In this document: in pieces, positions 1-5,731 of the stretch
Position numbering within the stretch: the first letter of the stretch is position 1
Layout of the letters: the number at the start of each line of letters is the position of its first letter
Source of the DNA: an uncultured Clostridia bacterium
Lineage (GTDB): Bacteria; Bacillota; Clostridia; Oscillospirales; Ruminococcaceae
Length of the DNA stretch: 5,732 nt
Reading direction: 5' to 3'
Assembly: GCA_947427325.1 (NCBI GenBank)
Contig: CANEHP010000146.1
Coordinates: 1-5,732 of the forward strand
Notes under the pieces: model-generated
What the model was told of the DNA's origin: nothing
Databases searched by the model: none
The model's input: only the letters and a program-made list of their open reading frames with translations
Position numbers and translations under genes: made by a program

Positions 1-54
1 TCGGCAAAATTTGCCGAAAAGATGCGTGCCAATTTCTATGAGAACAAGTTCTAA
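1..54 (+). repeat. Left copy of a bipalindromic REP-like repeat (inverted relative to the right copy)
   Basis: Positions 1-52 are the exact reverse complement of 5680-5731; allowing one mismatch at 53, the match runs to 54. The element has a palindrome at each end: TCGGCAAA-A-TTTGCCGA (1-17, perfect 8-bp arms) and TGAGAAC-AA-GTTCTAA (39-54, one mismatch in the 7-bp arms). A 21-bp non-palindromic spacer (18-38) joins them. Similarity to the other copy stops where the second palindrome ends, so this inner edge looks like the true boundary. The outer edge coincides with the window edge, so the element may continue beyond it. Two palindromes around a short spacer resemble REP/BIME-type elements; that label is inference. 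Neither palindrome is followed by a U-tract on the + strand, so it does not look like an ordinary terminator. Confidence 0.85.
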
Positions 55-96
55 ACATAATCTTGACCTATAACGAAAAACTGAGGAGGCGGATTT

Positions 97-150
97 ATGG
101 TTTTAAGAAATTCCTTTATTATTTTTGTTTTTTTAAATGAACGAATGTGA
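97..150 (+). CDS. Possible 17-residue leader peptide upstream of metG
   Basis: An ATG at 97 lies 7 bp after a near-ideal Shine-Dalgarno sequence, AGGAGG at 84-89. This is the strongest ribosome binding site in the window, better than that of metG itself. The frame encodes MVLRNSFIIFVFLNERM and ends with TGA at 148-150. The peptide is hydrophobic in the middle, and its last sense codon is ATG. The stop lies one base before a long A/T-rich inverted repeat (152-200) that leads into the metG ribosome binding site. The site and position suggest a translated leader ORF that could affect metG expression. One Met codon is weak support for methionine sensing, and an A/T-rich spacer easily yields a short open frame by chance. 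I recognise no homologue. Confidence 0.3.
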   Translation: MVLRNSFIIFVFLNERM

Positions 151-151
151 C

Positions 152-200
152 CTTTATTTTATTACTTTTGATCAACAATAACAAAAATAATAAAATAAAG
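152..200 (+). promoter_or_regulatory. Long A/T-rich inverted repeat (hairpin) abutting the metG ribosome binding site
   Basis: The arms 152-164 (CTTTATTTTATTA) and 188-200 (TAATAAAATAAAG) are perfect 13-bp complements. After one C/A mismatch (165/187) the stem continues for 5 bp, TTTTG (166-170) with CAAAA (182-186), closing an 11-nt loop (171-181). In total 18 of 19 positions pair, but only two pairs are G-C, so the RNA hairpin is long yet thermally weak. The right arm ends directly before AAGGA (201-205), the likely metG Shine-Dalgarno sequence, so folding could affect ribosome access. The same symmetry in DNA could be an operator for a dimeric regulator. No U-tract follows, so a terminator is unlikely. 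Confidence 0.5.
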
Positions 201-216
201 AAGGACGATATTTACT

Positions 217-2169
217 ATGAAGGAAAACAAAACATTCTATATTACAACACCGATTTATTATCCCAGCGCCGCTCCCCACATCGGTCATTTATACACCACC
301 GTCGCCTGTGACGCAATCGCCCGTTTTAAGAGAATGGCGGGGTATAAGGTAATGTTCCTTACAGGCACAGACGAACATGGTCAGAAAATTGAACAAAAGG
401 CTAAGGAAGCGGGAGTTACTCCCAAACAGTATGTTGACGAAATAGCAGCTAAATTCCAAAAGCTTTGGAAATATGTAAACGTTGATTACGACCGCTTTAT
501 CAGAACTACCGACGGCTATCATGAGGCGGCTGTTCAAAGGATTTATAAAACCCTGCTTGACAAGGGCTATCTGTACAAAAGCGAATACAAGGGAAAATAC
601 TGTACTCCGTGCGAAAGCTTTTGGACAGAATCGCAGCTTGACGAAAAGGGAAAATGCCCCGAATGCCACCGTGAGGTCAAGGAGGCAACCGAAGAGGCTT
701 ATTTCTTTAAGCTTTCCGCATTTTCCGAAAAGCTGGAAAAGCTGCTTACCGAAACCGACTTTGTTCAGCCCGAGTGGAGAGCTAAGGAATTGGTCAATAA
801 CTTTATAAAACCGGGACTTGAAGATGTGTGCGTTTCAAGAACCAGTTTTACTTGGGGAGTTAAGCTGCCCTTTGACGAAAAGCATATCGCTTATGTATGG
901 ATAGACGCTCTTTCCAACTATATTACCGCTTTGGGCTACGAAAATGACAAGTATGACGATATGAAGGACTTCTGGCCCGCCGACGTGCATATGGTGGCAA
1001 AGGATATTATGAGATTCCACGCTCTTATCTGGCCCGCAATGCTTATGGCTCTCGATTTGCCGCTGCCCAAAAAGCTTTCCGTACACGGATATATTAATTT
1101 TAACGGGGTAAAGATGAGCAAATCTATCGGTAATGTGGTAGATCCCTTTGTTTTGGGCGAAAGATACGGCGTTGACTCAATCCGCTATCATATTCTTCGG
1201 GAAATGCCCTTTGGCTCGGACAGCGACTACTCCAACGAAATTATGATAAACCGCATAAATTCCGACCTTGCCAATGACCTGGGCAACCTTGTTTCAAGAA
1301 CTGTCGCAATGGTTTTAAAATATTTTGGCGGAACTCTTCCCGCAGAGCGTGAAGATGGCGATTTTGACGCCGATTTAAGGGAAATGGCGGTGAAATTAGC
1401 CCCTGCCGTTACCGCATTGGTGGACGAAACAAAGCTTTCTCTCGCTCTTGCCGAGATTATGAATGTGGTTTCAAGAGCAAATAAGTATATTGATGAAACC
1501 ACGCCTTGGATTCTTGCCAAAGATCCCGCAAAAACGACAAGACTTGCCACCGTGCTTTATAATCTTCTTGACACAATAAGAATTTGCACTGCGCTGCTTA
1601 CTCCCTTTATGCCTGCAATGATGCCTAAAGCTTTGGAGCAGATCGGCGCTTCCGATGACGATATTGCCTTTGATAAGCTGTTTGTTTTCGGTGTGCTTCC
1701 CGCTGATGTTACCGTTAAAAAGGGCGATGTTTTGTTCCCCCGTATTGATGTAAGCTCGGAAATTGAATATCTTAATTCCGTAATCGCTCCCAAGACGGAG
1801 GAAAAAAACACCGCAAAGGCTGAAGATGAGGACTTAGACAAAGCGGGATTGATTTCGATAGACCAATTTGCACAAGTCAAGCTCAGAACGGCGCAGGTTG
1901 TTGCCTGTGAAAATGTGGCAAAATCCAACAAGCTGCTTAAATTACAATTAGACGACGGCAGAGGCGGCAGACAGATCGTTTCGGGCATTGCAAAGTGGTA
2001 CAAGCCCGAGGATCTAATAGGGAAAAAGATTGTTTTTGTTGCAAACCTTACTCCCGCAAAGCTTTGCGGCGAGTTAAGCGAGGGAATGATACTTTCCTGC
2101 GACTGCGGCGACAATGTAAAGCTTTTGACGGTTGACCCCGAAGTGCCTAACGGAAGTGCCGTAAGATAA
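217..2169 (+). CDS. metG: Methionyl-tRNA synthetase with C-terminal tRNA-binding domain
   Basis: This cytoplasmic class I synthetase attaches methionine to tRNA(Met), initiator tRNA included, using ATP. At 650 residues it has the usual length of the bacterial form with an appended tRNA-binding domain. The HIGH signature is at residues 21-24 and KMSKS at 299-303. A zinc-knuckle insertion has CxxC pairs at C129/C132 and C147/C150. The catalytic Rossmann domain leads into the helical anticodon-binding domain (about 340-520). A charged linker (about 525-545) follows, then an OB-fold Trbp111/EMAP-like domain (about 546-650) containing SNKLLKLQ and LSEGM motifs. The start at 217 places the conserved TTPIYYPSAAPHIGH stretch at the N-terminus, with AAGGA at 201-205 as the ribosome binding site. 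It probably heads a transcription unit with uvrC, 19 bp downstream. The leader shows no T-box core sequence, although many Firmicutes synthetase genes have one. Nothing is broken. Confidence 0.98.
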   Translation: MKENKTFYITTPIYYPSAAPHIGHLYTTVACDAIARFKRMAGYKVMFLTGTDEHGQKIEQKAKEAGVTPKQYVDEIAAKFQKLWKYVNVDYDRFIRTTDGYHEAAVQRIYKTLLDKGYLYKSEYKGKYCTPCESFWTESQLDEKGKCPECHREVKEATEEAYFFKLSAFSEKLEKLLTETDFVQPEWRAKELVNNFIKPGLEDVCVSRTSFTWGVKLPFDEKHIAYVWIDALSNYITALGYENDKYDDMKDFWPADVHMVAKDIMRFHALIWPAMLMALDLPLPKKLSVHGYINFNGVKMSKSIGNVVDPFVLGERYGVDSIRYHILREMPFGSDSDYSNEIMINRINSDLANDLGNLVSRTVAMVLKYFGGTLPAEREDGDFDADLREMAVKLAPAVTALVDETKLSLALAEIMNVVSRANKYIDETTPWILAKDPAKTTRLATVLYNLLDTIRICTALLTPFMPAMMPKALEQIGASDDDIAFDKLFVFGVLPADVTVKKGDVLFPRIDVSSEIEYLNSVIAPKTEEKNTAKAEDEDLDKAGLISIDQFAQVKLRTAQVVACENVAKSNKLLKLQLDDGRGGRQIVSGIAKWYKPEDLIGKKIVFVANLTPAKLCGELSEGMILSCDCGDNVKLLTVDPEVPNGSAVR

Positions 2170-2178
2170 AATAAAAAA

Positions 2179-2198
2179 ATGAACGAAAATGAACGAAA
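2179..2198 (+). repeat. Tandem 10-bp duplication across the uvrC start codon
   Basis: ATGAACGAAA occurs twice back to back (2179-2188 and 2189-2198). The second copy begins with the ATG used by uvrC. The first gives an ATG 10 bp upstream in another frame, which would encode only 12 residues before a TGA at 2215-2217. Ten bases is not a multiple of three, so only the second copy opens the uvrC frame. An 11-bp piece of the same sequence (AAATGAACGAA) also occurs at 135-145 in the metG leader, near the end of the small ORF. Confidence 0.85.
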
Positions 2199-4012
2199 GA
2201 ATAGATTATCTCCGTGAAAAAGCCAACAAGCTGCCCCTTACTCCGGGTGTTTATCAAATGAAGGACAGCGGCGGCAAAATAATTTATATCGGTAAGGCAA
2301 AGGCATTGAAAAACCGTGTTACCAGCTATTTTCGTGCCATTGAAAGTCACAATGCCAAAACATATCGGTTGGTACAAAATATTTACGATTTCGACTTTAT
2401 AGTTACGCCAACGGAATTAGACGCACTTGTGCTTGAAGCCAATCTGATAAAGCTGCACACCCCAAAATACAATATACTGTTAAAAGATGACAAGGGGTAT
2501 AATTATGTCAAAATTTCGGGAGACGATTACCCGAAAATAACCTATGCTCTTCAAACAGACGACAAAAAAGCTCAGTATATCGGTCCTTACACCCAAGGCT
2601 ATACGGTTAAGCAGGCAGTGGAGGAGGCTAACCGCATTTTTATGCTGCCTACCTGCAATAGGAAGTTTCCCCGTGACTTTGGAAAGGAGCGTCCCTGCCT
2701 TAACCTTCATATCGGAAGATGTATGGGAGTGTGCAGGGGAAAAATTTCCAAGGAAGAGTATTTGAACAGTGTTCATCAAGCCGTAAGCTATATTAAAAAC
2801 GGCAGCAAGGAGAGTATTGAACGGCTTACAAAAGAGATGGAGGAATATGCCGAAAAGCTTGAATTTGAAAAAGCGGCGCAAATGCGCGACCGAATAAATT
2901 CGATAAAAAAGGCAGAAATGACCCAGCATATTTATTCTGCAAAAACCACCGATTTTGATGTGGTAGCAGCAGCGGTAAATATGGATAAATGCAGCGTTGC
3001 AGTAGTAAAATATCGGGGCGGCAGAATTATTGACAAGGAAAACTTCTTTATAGGCGACGAAAGCGACAACAGCCAGACAAGAGAGGATTTTTTGGTAGAG
3101 TATTATTCCGGCAAATCGGAAATGCCCAAGGAAATTTATCTTGATTTGGAAATTGAAAACAAGGAGCTTTTGGAAAGCTACTTTTCCGATAGGTTTAAGC
3201 ATAAGGTGACCTTTATTAACCCAAAGCGCGGCGAGGGGCTTACACAAGTCACACTGGCAAAAAGCAACGCAGAGGAGTATTTGTCTTTAAAGGTGGGAAG
3301 AACCGCTAAGGAAATTGCCGCTCTTGAGGATTTGAAAAATATTTTAGGTCTTTCAAAAACCCCCGAAACCATTGAAAGCTACGATATCTCAAATATGGGA
3401 GAGGAAACCCGTGTGGCGGGTATGGTGGTTTTTAAAAACGGCAGACCGTTTAAGCAGGGCTACAAGAAGTTCAATATAAAATATGTTGAGGGTATCGACG
3501 ATTACGCCTGTATGCAGGAGGTTATAGAACGCCGTATGCAGCGTTATTTAGACGGCGACGAGGGCTTTTCTCCCCTTCCCGATCTTATACTTCTTGACGG
3601 CGGCAAGGGTCATGTGGCTGCGGTTAAACAGGTTCTTGACAGAATGGGTATTGAAGTAAGCCTGTACGGATTGGTGAAGGACGAAAAGCACCGCACAAGA
3701 GCCATTGCCAAGGAGGGCGGAGAGATACAGGTTAACGCCAACAAAAGCGTATTTGCCCTTCTTACAAGAATACAGGACGAGGTTCACCGTTTTTCCATAA
3801 ACTTCCAGAGAAATCAGCATAAGAAAAAGCAGTACGAGCTGGAGCTTACACGAGTTAAGGGCATTGGCGAGGCAAAGGCTATGGCTTTGCTTAAGGAGTT
3901 TAAAACAAAAAAAGCTATAAAGGAGGCGACCGCAGAGCAGCTTGCACAAACCGCAAGGCTTAACAGAGAGGTTGCCGAGGAATTATATTTATTTATTCAG
4001 GAGACATTTTAG
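2189..4012 (+). CDS. uvrC: UvrABC excinuclease subunit C
   Basis: UvrC is recruited by UvrB to damaged DNA in nucleotide excision repair and makes the 3' and then the 5' incision. At 607 residues it is full length. The N-terminal GIY-YIG nuclease (about 14-95) has GVY at 20-22, YIG at 33-35, the expected catalytic R43 and the metal-binding E83 in LEANLIK. Four cysteines (C156, C170, C178, C182) match the UvrC cysteine cluster reported to bind an iron-sulfur cluster. A UVR helical hairpin that contacts UvrB covers about 206-240. The RNase H-like nuclease that makes the 5' cut carries a D399/D470/H533 triad, in SYDISNM, LLDGGKGH and VHRFSI. Tandem helix-hairpin-helix motifs end the protein (about 553-605, with VKGIG). 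The ATG at 2189 is set by the conserved N-terminus, but no Shine-Dalgarno sequence precedes it. Coupling to metG, 19 bp upstream, may supply ribosomes. The last base overlaps the rsmD start. Confidence 0.98.
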   Translation: MNERIDYLREKANKLPLTPGVYQMKDSGGKIIYIGKAKALKNRVTSYFRAIESHNAKTYRLVQNIYDFDFIVTPTELDALVLEANLIKLHTPKYNILLKDDKGYNYVKISGDDYPKITYALQTDDKKAQYIGPYTQGYTVKQAVEEANRIFMLPTCNRKFPRDFGKERPCLNLHIGRCMGVCRGKISKEEYLNSVHQAVSYIKNGSKESIERLTKEMEEYAEKLEFEKAAQMRDRINSIKKAEMTQHIYSAKTTDFDVVAAAVNMDKCSVAVVKYRGGRIIDKENFFIGDESDNSQTREDFLVEYYSGKSEMPKEIYLDLEIENKELLESYFSDRFKHKVTFINPKRGEGLTQVTLAKSNAEEYLSLKVGRTAKEIAALEDLKNILGLSKTPETIESYDISNMGEETRVAGMVVFKNGRPFKQGYKKFNIKYVEGIDDYACMQEVIERRMQRYLDGDEGFSPLPDLILLDGGKGHVAAVKQVLDRMGIEVSLYGLVKDEKHRTRAIAKEGGEIQVNANKSVFALLTRIQDEVHRFSINFQRNQHKKKQYELELTRVKGIGEAKAMALLKEFKTKKAIKEATAEQLAQTARLNREVAEELYLFIQETF

Positions 4013-4014
4013 TG
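3999..4014 (+). promoter_or_regulatory. rsmD ribosome binding site and GTG start inside the uvrC 3' end
   Basis: AGGAGA at 3999-4004 lies 7 bp before GTG at 4012-4014. The uvrC stop TAG (4010-4012) shares its G with this start codon, giving a TAGTG stop/start junction. The binding site sits within the last uvrC codons, so it is exposed by ribosomes finishing uvrC. This is the usual layout for translational coupling. It supports GTG 4012 as the true start, because the conserved RsmD N-terminus (RVITGTAKGRRL) begins at once. Confidence 0.8.
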
Positions 4015-4620
4015 AGAGTAATTACAGGAACCGCCAAGGGCAGGCGGTTAAAAACATTGCCCGGACTTGATGTTCGCCCCACTATTGAGGGCGTTAAGGA
4101 AGCTATTTTCAGCATAATTCAATTTGAAATAGAGGACGCTGTTGTACTCGATCTGTTTTCCGGGTCGGGTCAGCTTGGCATCGAAGCGCTGTCAAGAGGA
4201 GCAAAAAAAGTTGTTTTTGTTGACAATGCAGCGGAATCCGTAAAAATTATCAAGGATAATTTAAAGCACACGGGGCTTGAGGCTAATGCCGTTGTCTGCA
4301 ATATGGCCAATAACGCTTTTTTGCGTTCCACTAAGGAAAAATTTGATATTGCCATACTTGATCCGCCCTACAATCACAAGCTGATTCACAAATCTATGCC
4401 GCAATTAGTTGAAAAAATGTCGGAAAGCGGTATAATAATATGCGAGCATGAAAAAGAAACAGATCTGCCTGAGAGATTTGGCGATTTCGCAATAAGTAAA
4501 ATCTACCGCCATGGCAGAGTCACCCTTACCGCTTACAGAAAATATGAGGAAATCAAGGAAGCTTCAACGGAGGCTGAAACCGAAAATACACCGCCTAAAA
4601 CAGACAACAAGGAGAGCTGA
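4012..4620 (+). CDS. rsmD: 16S rRNA (guanine-N2)-methyltransferase RsmD
   Basis: RsmD transfers a methyl group from S-adenosylmethionine to N2 of G966 (E. coli numbering) in 16S rRNA of the small ribosomal subunit. The family N-terminus RVITGTAKGRRL is followed by the RPT-x3-VKEAIFSI signature (residues 22-35). The SAM-binding loop is VVLDLFSGSGQLGIEAL (44-60), with acidic D71 at the end of the next strand. The catalytic DPPY motif is at 117-120. The fold ends near residue 177. The last 25 residues (178-202) are rich in Glu, Thr and Lys with no evident fold, which makes the protein slightly longer than the usual size of about 185. It starts with GTG, overlaps uvrC by one base and ends 2 bp before coaD. 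The rsmD-coaD pair is a common arrangement in Firmicutes. Confidence 0.96.
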   Translation: MRVITGTAKGRRLKTLPGLDVRPTIEGVKEAIFSIIQFEIEDAVVLDLFSGSGQLGIEALSRGAKKVVFVDNAAESVKIIKDNLKHTGLEANAVVCNMANNAFLRSTKEKFDIAILDPPYNHKLIHKSMPQLVEKMSESGIIICEHEKETDLPERFGDFAISKIYRHGRVTLTAYRKYEEIKEASTEAETENTPPKTDNKES

Positions 4621-4622
4621 CA

Positions 4623-5129
4623 ATGAGAACCGCCATTTATCCCGGAAGCTTTGATCCCGTTACCTGCGGACACTTAGATATAATACGAAGGGCGTCAAAG
4701 CTTTTTGATAAGCTGATTGTGCTTGTTTCGGTCAATCCGTTAAAAACCACCTGCTTTACCGCCGAGGAAAGAGTAAATATGATTAAGCAGGTAACAAGGG
4801 ATCTTCCCAATATTGAGGTAGACAGCGATAACGGACTTCTGATAGACTATTTCAACAAGAAAAACGCCGATGTCATTATCAAGGGTCTTAGGGCAATGTC
4901 GGATTTTGAGTATGAATTTCAAATGGCTTTGGTAAATAAGGATTTGTGCCATAAAGCGGAAACCGTATTTTTATGCGCCGACGCAGTGGGCACCTTCCTT
5001 TCTTCAAGTATGGTTAAGCAAATTGCACTGTTTGGCGGCGATATAACCTCTTATGTTCCCTCGGCAATCGAAAAGGATATAATTAAAGGCGTTAGTCGGA
5101 TGACAAATAAAGAAATGCTGAAAAATTAG
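4623..5129 (+). CDS. coaD: Phosphopantetheine adenylyltransferase
   Basis: CoaD joins 4'-phosphopantetheine and ATP to give dephospho-CoA and pyrophosphate, the penultimate step of coenzyme A synthesis. The 168 residues match the family length of about 160. The nucleotidyltransferase signature YPGSFDPVTCGHLDII gives a TxGH motif at 14-17. K41 aligns with the substrate-binding K42 of the E. coli enzyme. The segment GLRAMSDFEYEFQ (88-100) is diagnostic. FLSSSMVKQ (125-133) matches the C-terminal SSS-x-VK signature. K87 stands where E. coli has R88; this is conservative and I believe common in clostridial homologues. R90 (E. coli R91) is kept. The start follows AAGGAG (4609-4614) by 8 bp, and that site lies in the rsmD coding end, so the two genes are probably co-translated. 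No strong hairpin terminator follows the stop. Confidence 0.98.
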   Translation: MRTAIYPGSFDPVTCGHLDIIRRASKLFDKLIVLVSVNPLKTTCFTAEERVNMIKQVTRDLPNIEVDSDNGLLIDYFNKKNADVIIKGLRAMSDFEYEFQMALVNKDLCHKAETVFLCADAVGTFLSSSMVKQIALFGGDITSYVPSAIEKDIIKGVSRMTNKEMLKN

Positions 5130-5136
5130 GACATTT

Positions 5137-5163
5137 TTGAAAAAACAATCAGATTTGTAAAAT
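5137..5163 (+). promoter_or_regulatory. Weak candidate sigma-A promoter for the coiled-coil gene
   Basis: TTGAAA (5137-5142, 5 of 6 to the -35 consensus) is followed after 15 bp by TAAAAT (5158-5163, 5 of 6 to the -10 consensus). The spacer is shorter than the preferred 17 bp, and an A/T-rich gap gives such matches easily. A second TAAAAT at 5169-5174 has no well-placed -35. The 96-bp gap is the largest between genes after metG, which makes a separate or additional promoter plausible. Otherwise I see nothing in 5130-5225 beyond the ribosome binding site. Confidence 0.25.
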
Positions 5164-5225
5164 TCGGCTAAAATCATTGTAATTTCAGAAAGAAACAGAG
5201 AAATACCAGGAAAGGATTAAAAAAT

Positions 5226-5672
5226 ATGAACATTGACGATGCTTTGGAAGCAATGGACGAAATTCTGGATAAATCCATGCAAGTTCCCTTTTCGCAGAAA
5301 AGAGGAATGGTTGACGTAAATGCATTAAGGGATTTAATCGAGGATATAAGAATGAATATGCCTGCCGAAATAACGCAAGCGCAAAAGCTTGTCAACGACC
5401 GCAAAATTATTATCAGCGACGCTAAGCAGGAGGCGGACCGCATTATCAGAAAGGCGGAGGAAACCGCCAAAAAGCTTGTATCGCAGCAGGAAATCACCAG
5501 ACAGGCCAACGAAAAAGCCACACAAATCCTTACGAATGCACAGACAAAGTACAGCGAGCTGTGTAATAACACAAATGAATATGTAGATTCCATGCTCACA
5601 AGAGTTGAAGAACTGCTCACCAAGGATTTGGCGGATGTTAAAAAGGCGAGAACCACATTGAAGAGAAAATAA
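5226..5672 (+). CDS. Coiled-coil 'ATPase-like' protein of unknown function, next to coaD
   Basis: This is a soluble, highly charged protein of 148 residues with no signal peptide or membrane segment. The N-terminal part (1-50) starts MNIDDALEAMDEILDKS and contains LRDLIEDIRMNMPAEI, typical of a Clostridia family often labelled 'ATPase' or 'F0 subunit b/V-type subunit H-like'. Residues about 50-115 form a long Ala/Glu/Lys-rich helix, probably a coiled coil, containing DAKQEADRIIRKAEETAKKL. That segment resembles ATP synthase b and V-ATPase E/H stalk helices and DivIVA-type proteins, which explains the misleading names. No nucleotide-binding motif (Walker A or B) is visible, so an ATPase activity is not supported. 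The start follows AAAGGA (5211-5216) by about 9 bp. Its position after coaD is, from memory, recurrent in Clostridia. I recognise the family but not a function. Confidence 0.85.
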   Translation: MNIDDALEAMDEILDKSMQVPFSQKRGMVDVNALRDLIEDIRMNMPAEITQAQKLVNDRKIIISDAKQEADRIIRKAEETAKKLVSQQEITRQANEKATQILTNAQTKYSELCNNTNEYVDSMLTRVEELLTKDLADVKKARTTLKRK

Positions 5673-5677
5673 AATAC

Positions 5678-5731
5678 TGAGAACTTGTTCTCATAGAAAT
5701 TGGCACGCATCTTTTCGGCAAATTTTGCCGA
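5678..5731 (-). repeat. Right copy of the bipalindromic REP-like repeat
   Basis: This is the inverted partner of 1-54. Here the inner palindrome TGAGAAC-TT-GTTCTCA (5678-5693) is perfect, with 7-bp arms, while the left copy has one mismatch. The outer palindrome TCGGCAAA-T-TTTGCCGA (5715-5731) is also perfect. The element starts 5 bp after the stop codon of the coiled-coil gene. The inner palindrome could form a hairpin at the 3' end of that mRNA, but the bases after it (TAGAAATTGG) are not a U-tract, so intrinsic termination is unlikely. A role in mRNA 3'-end protection, as known for REP elements, is possible but unproven. The last base of the window (5732) lies just outside the palindrome. 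Confidence 0.85.

Noticed and set aside
1..54. Open frame SAKFAEKMRANFYENKF ending at TAA 52-54, looking like the C-terminus of an upstream gene
   Set aside because: The same 17 codons are open in the inverted copy at the other end, so the reading comes from the repeat itself. With no upstream sequence, a gene end cannot be supported, though it cannot be excluded.
91..134. Weak hairpin (91-96 with 108-114) followed by a U-rich stretch, resembling an attenuator or terminator
   Set aside because: The stem has only about six pairs with a bulge and an 11-nt loop, too weak for an intrinsic terminator. The U-rich stretch fits the general A/T richness of the spacer.
168..196. Promoter-like TTGATC, 17-bp spacer, TAAAAT just upstream of metG
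   Set aside because: Transcription would start near 203, within the metG Shine-Dalgarno sequence (201-205). The -10 also falls in the A/T-only arm of the inverted repeat, where such matches are expected by chance.
2480..3247. Minus-strand open frame of 255 codons inside uvrC
   Set aside because: It is antisense to intact UvrC domains with all catalytic motifs, has no start signal, and its Phe/Ile/Cys/His-rich composition is that of a shadow frame.
5130..5180. Possible terminator after coaD
   Set aside because: Only short imperfect pairings such as ACAAT/ATTGT are present, with no GC-rich stem and no U-tract in the right place.
5174..5710. Open frame of 178 codons on the minus strand, running from the right repeat through the whole coiled-coil gene
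   Set aside because: It lies antisense to a well-supported gene, its product is a Ser/Leu/Phe-rich sequence typical of reversed Ala/Glu/Lys-rich coding DNA, and its ATG is inside the repeat. No ribosome binding site supports it.
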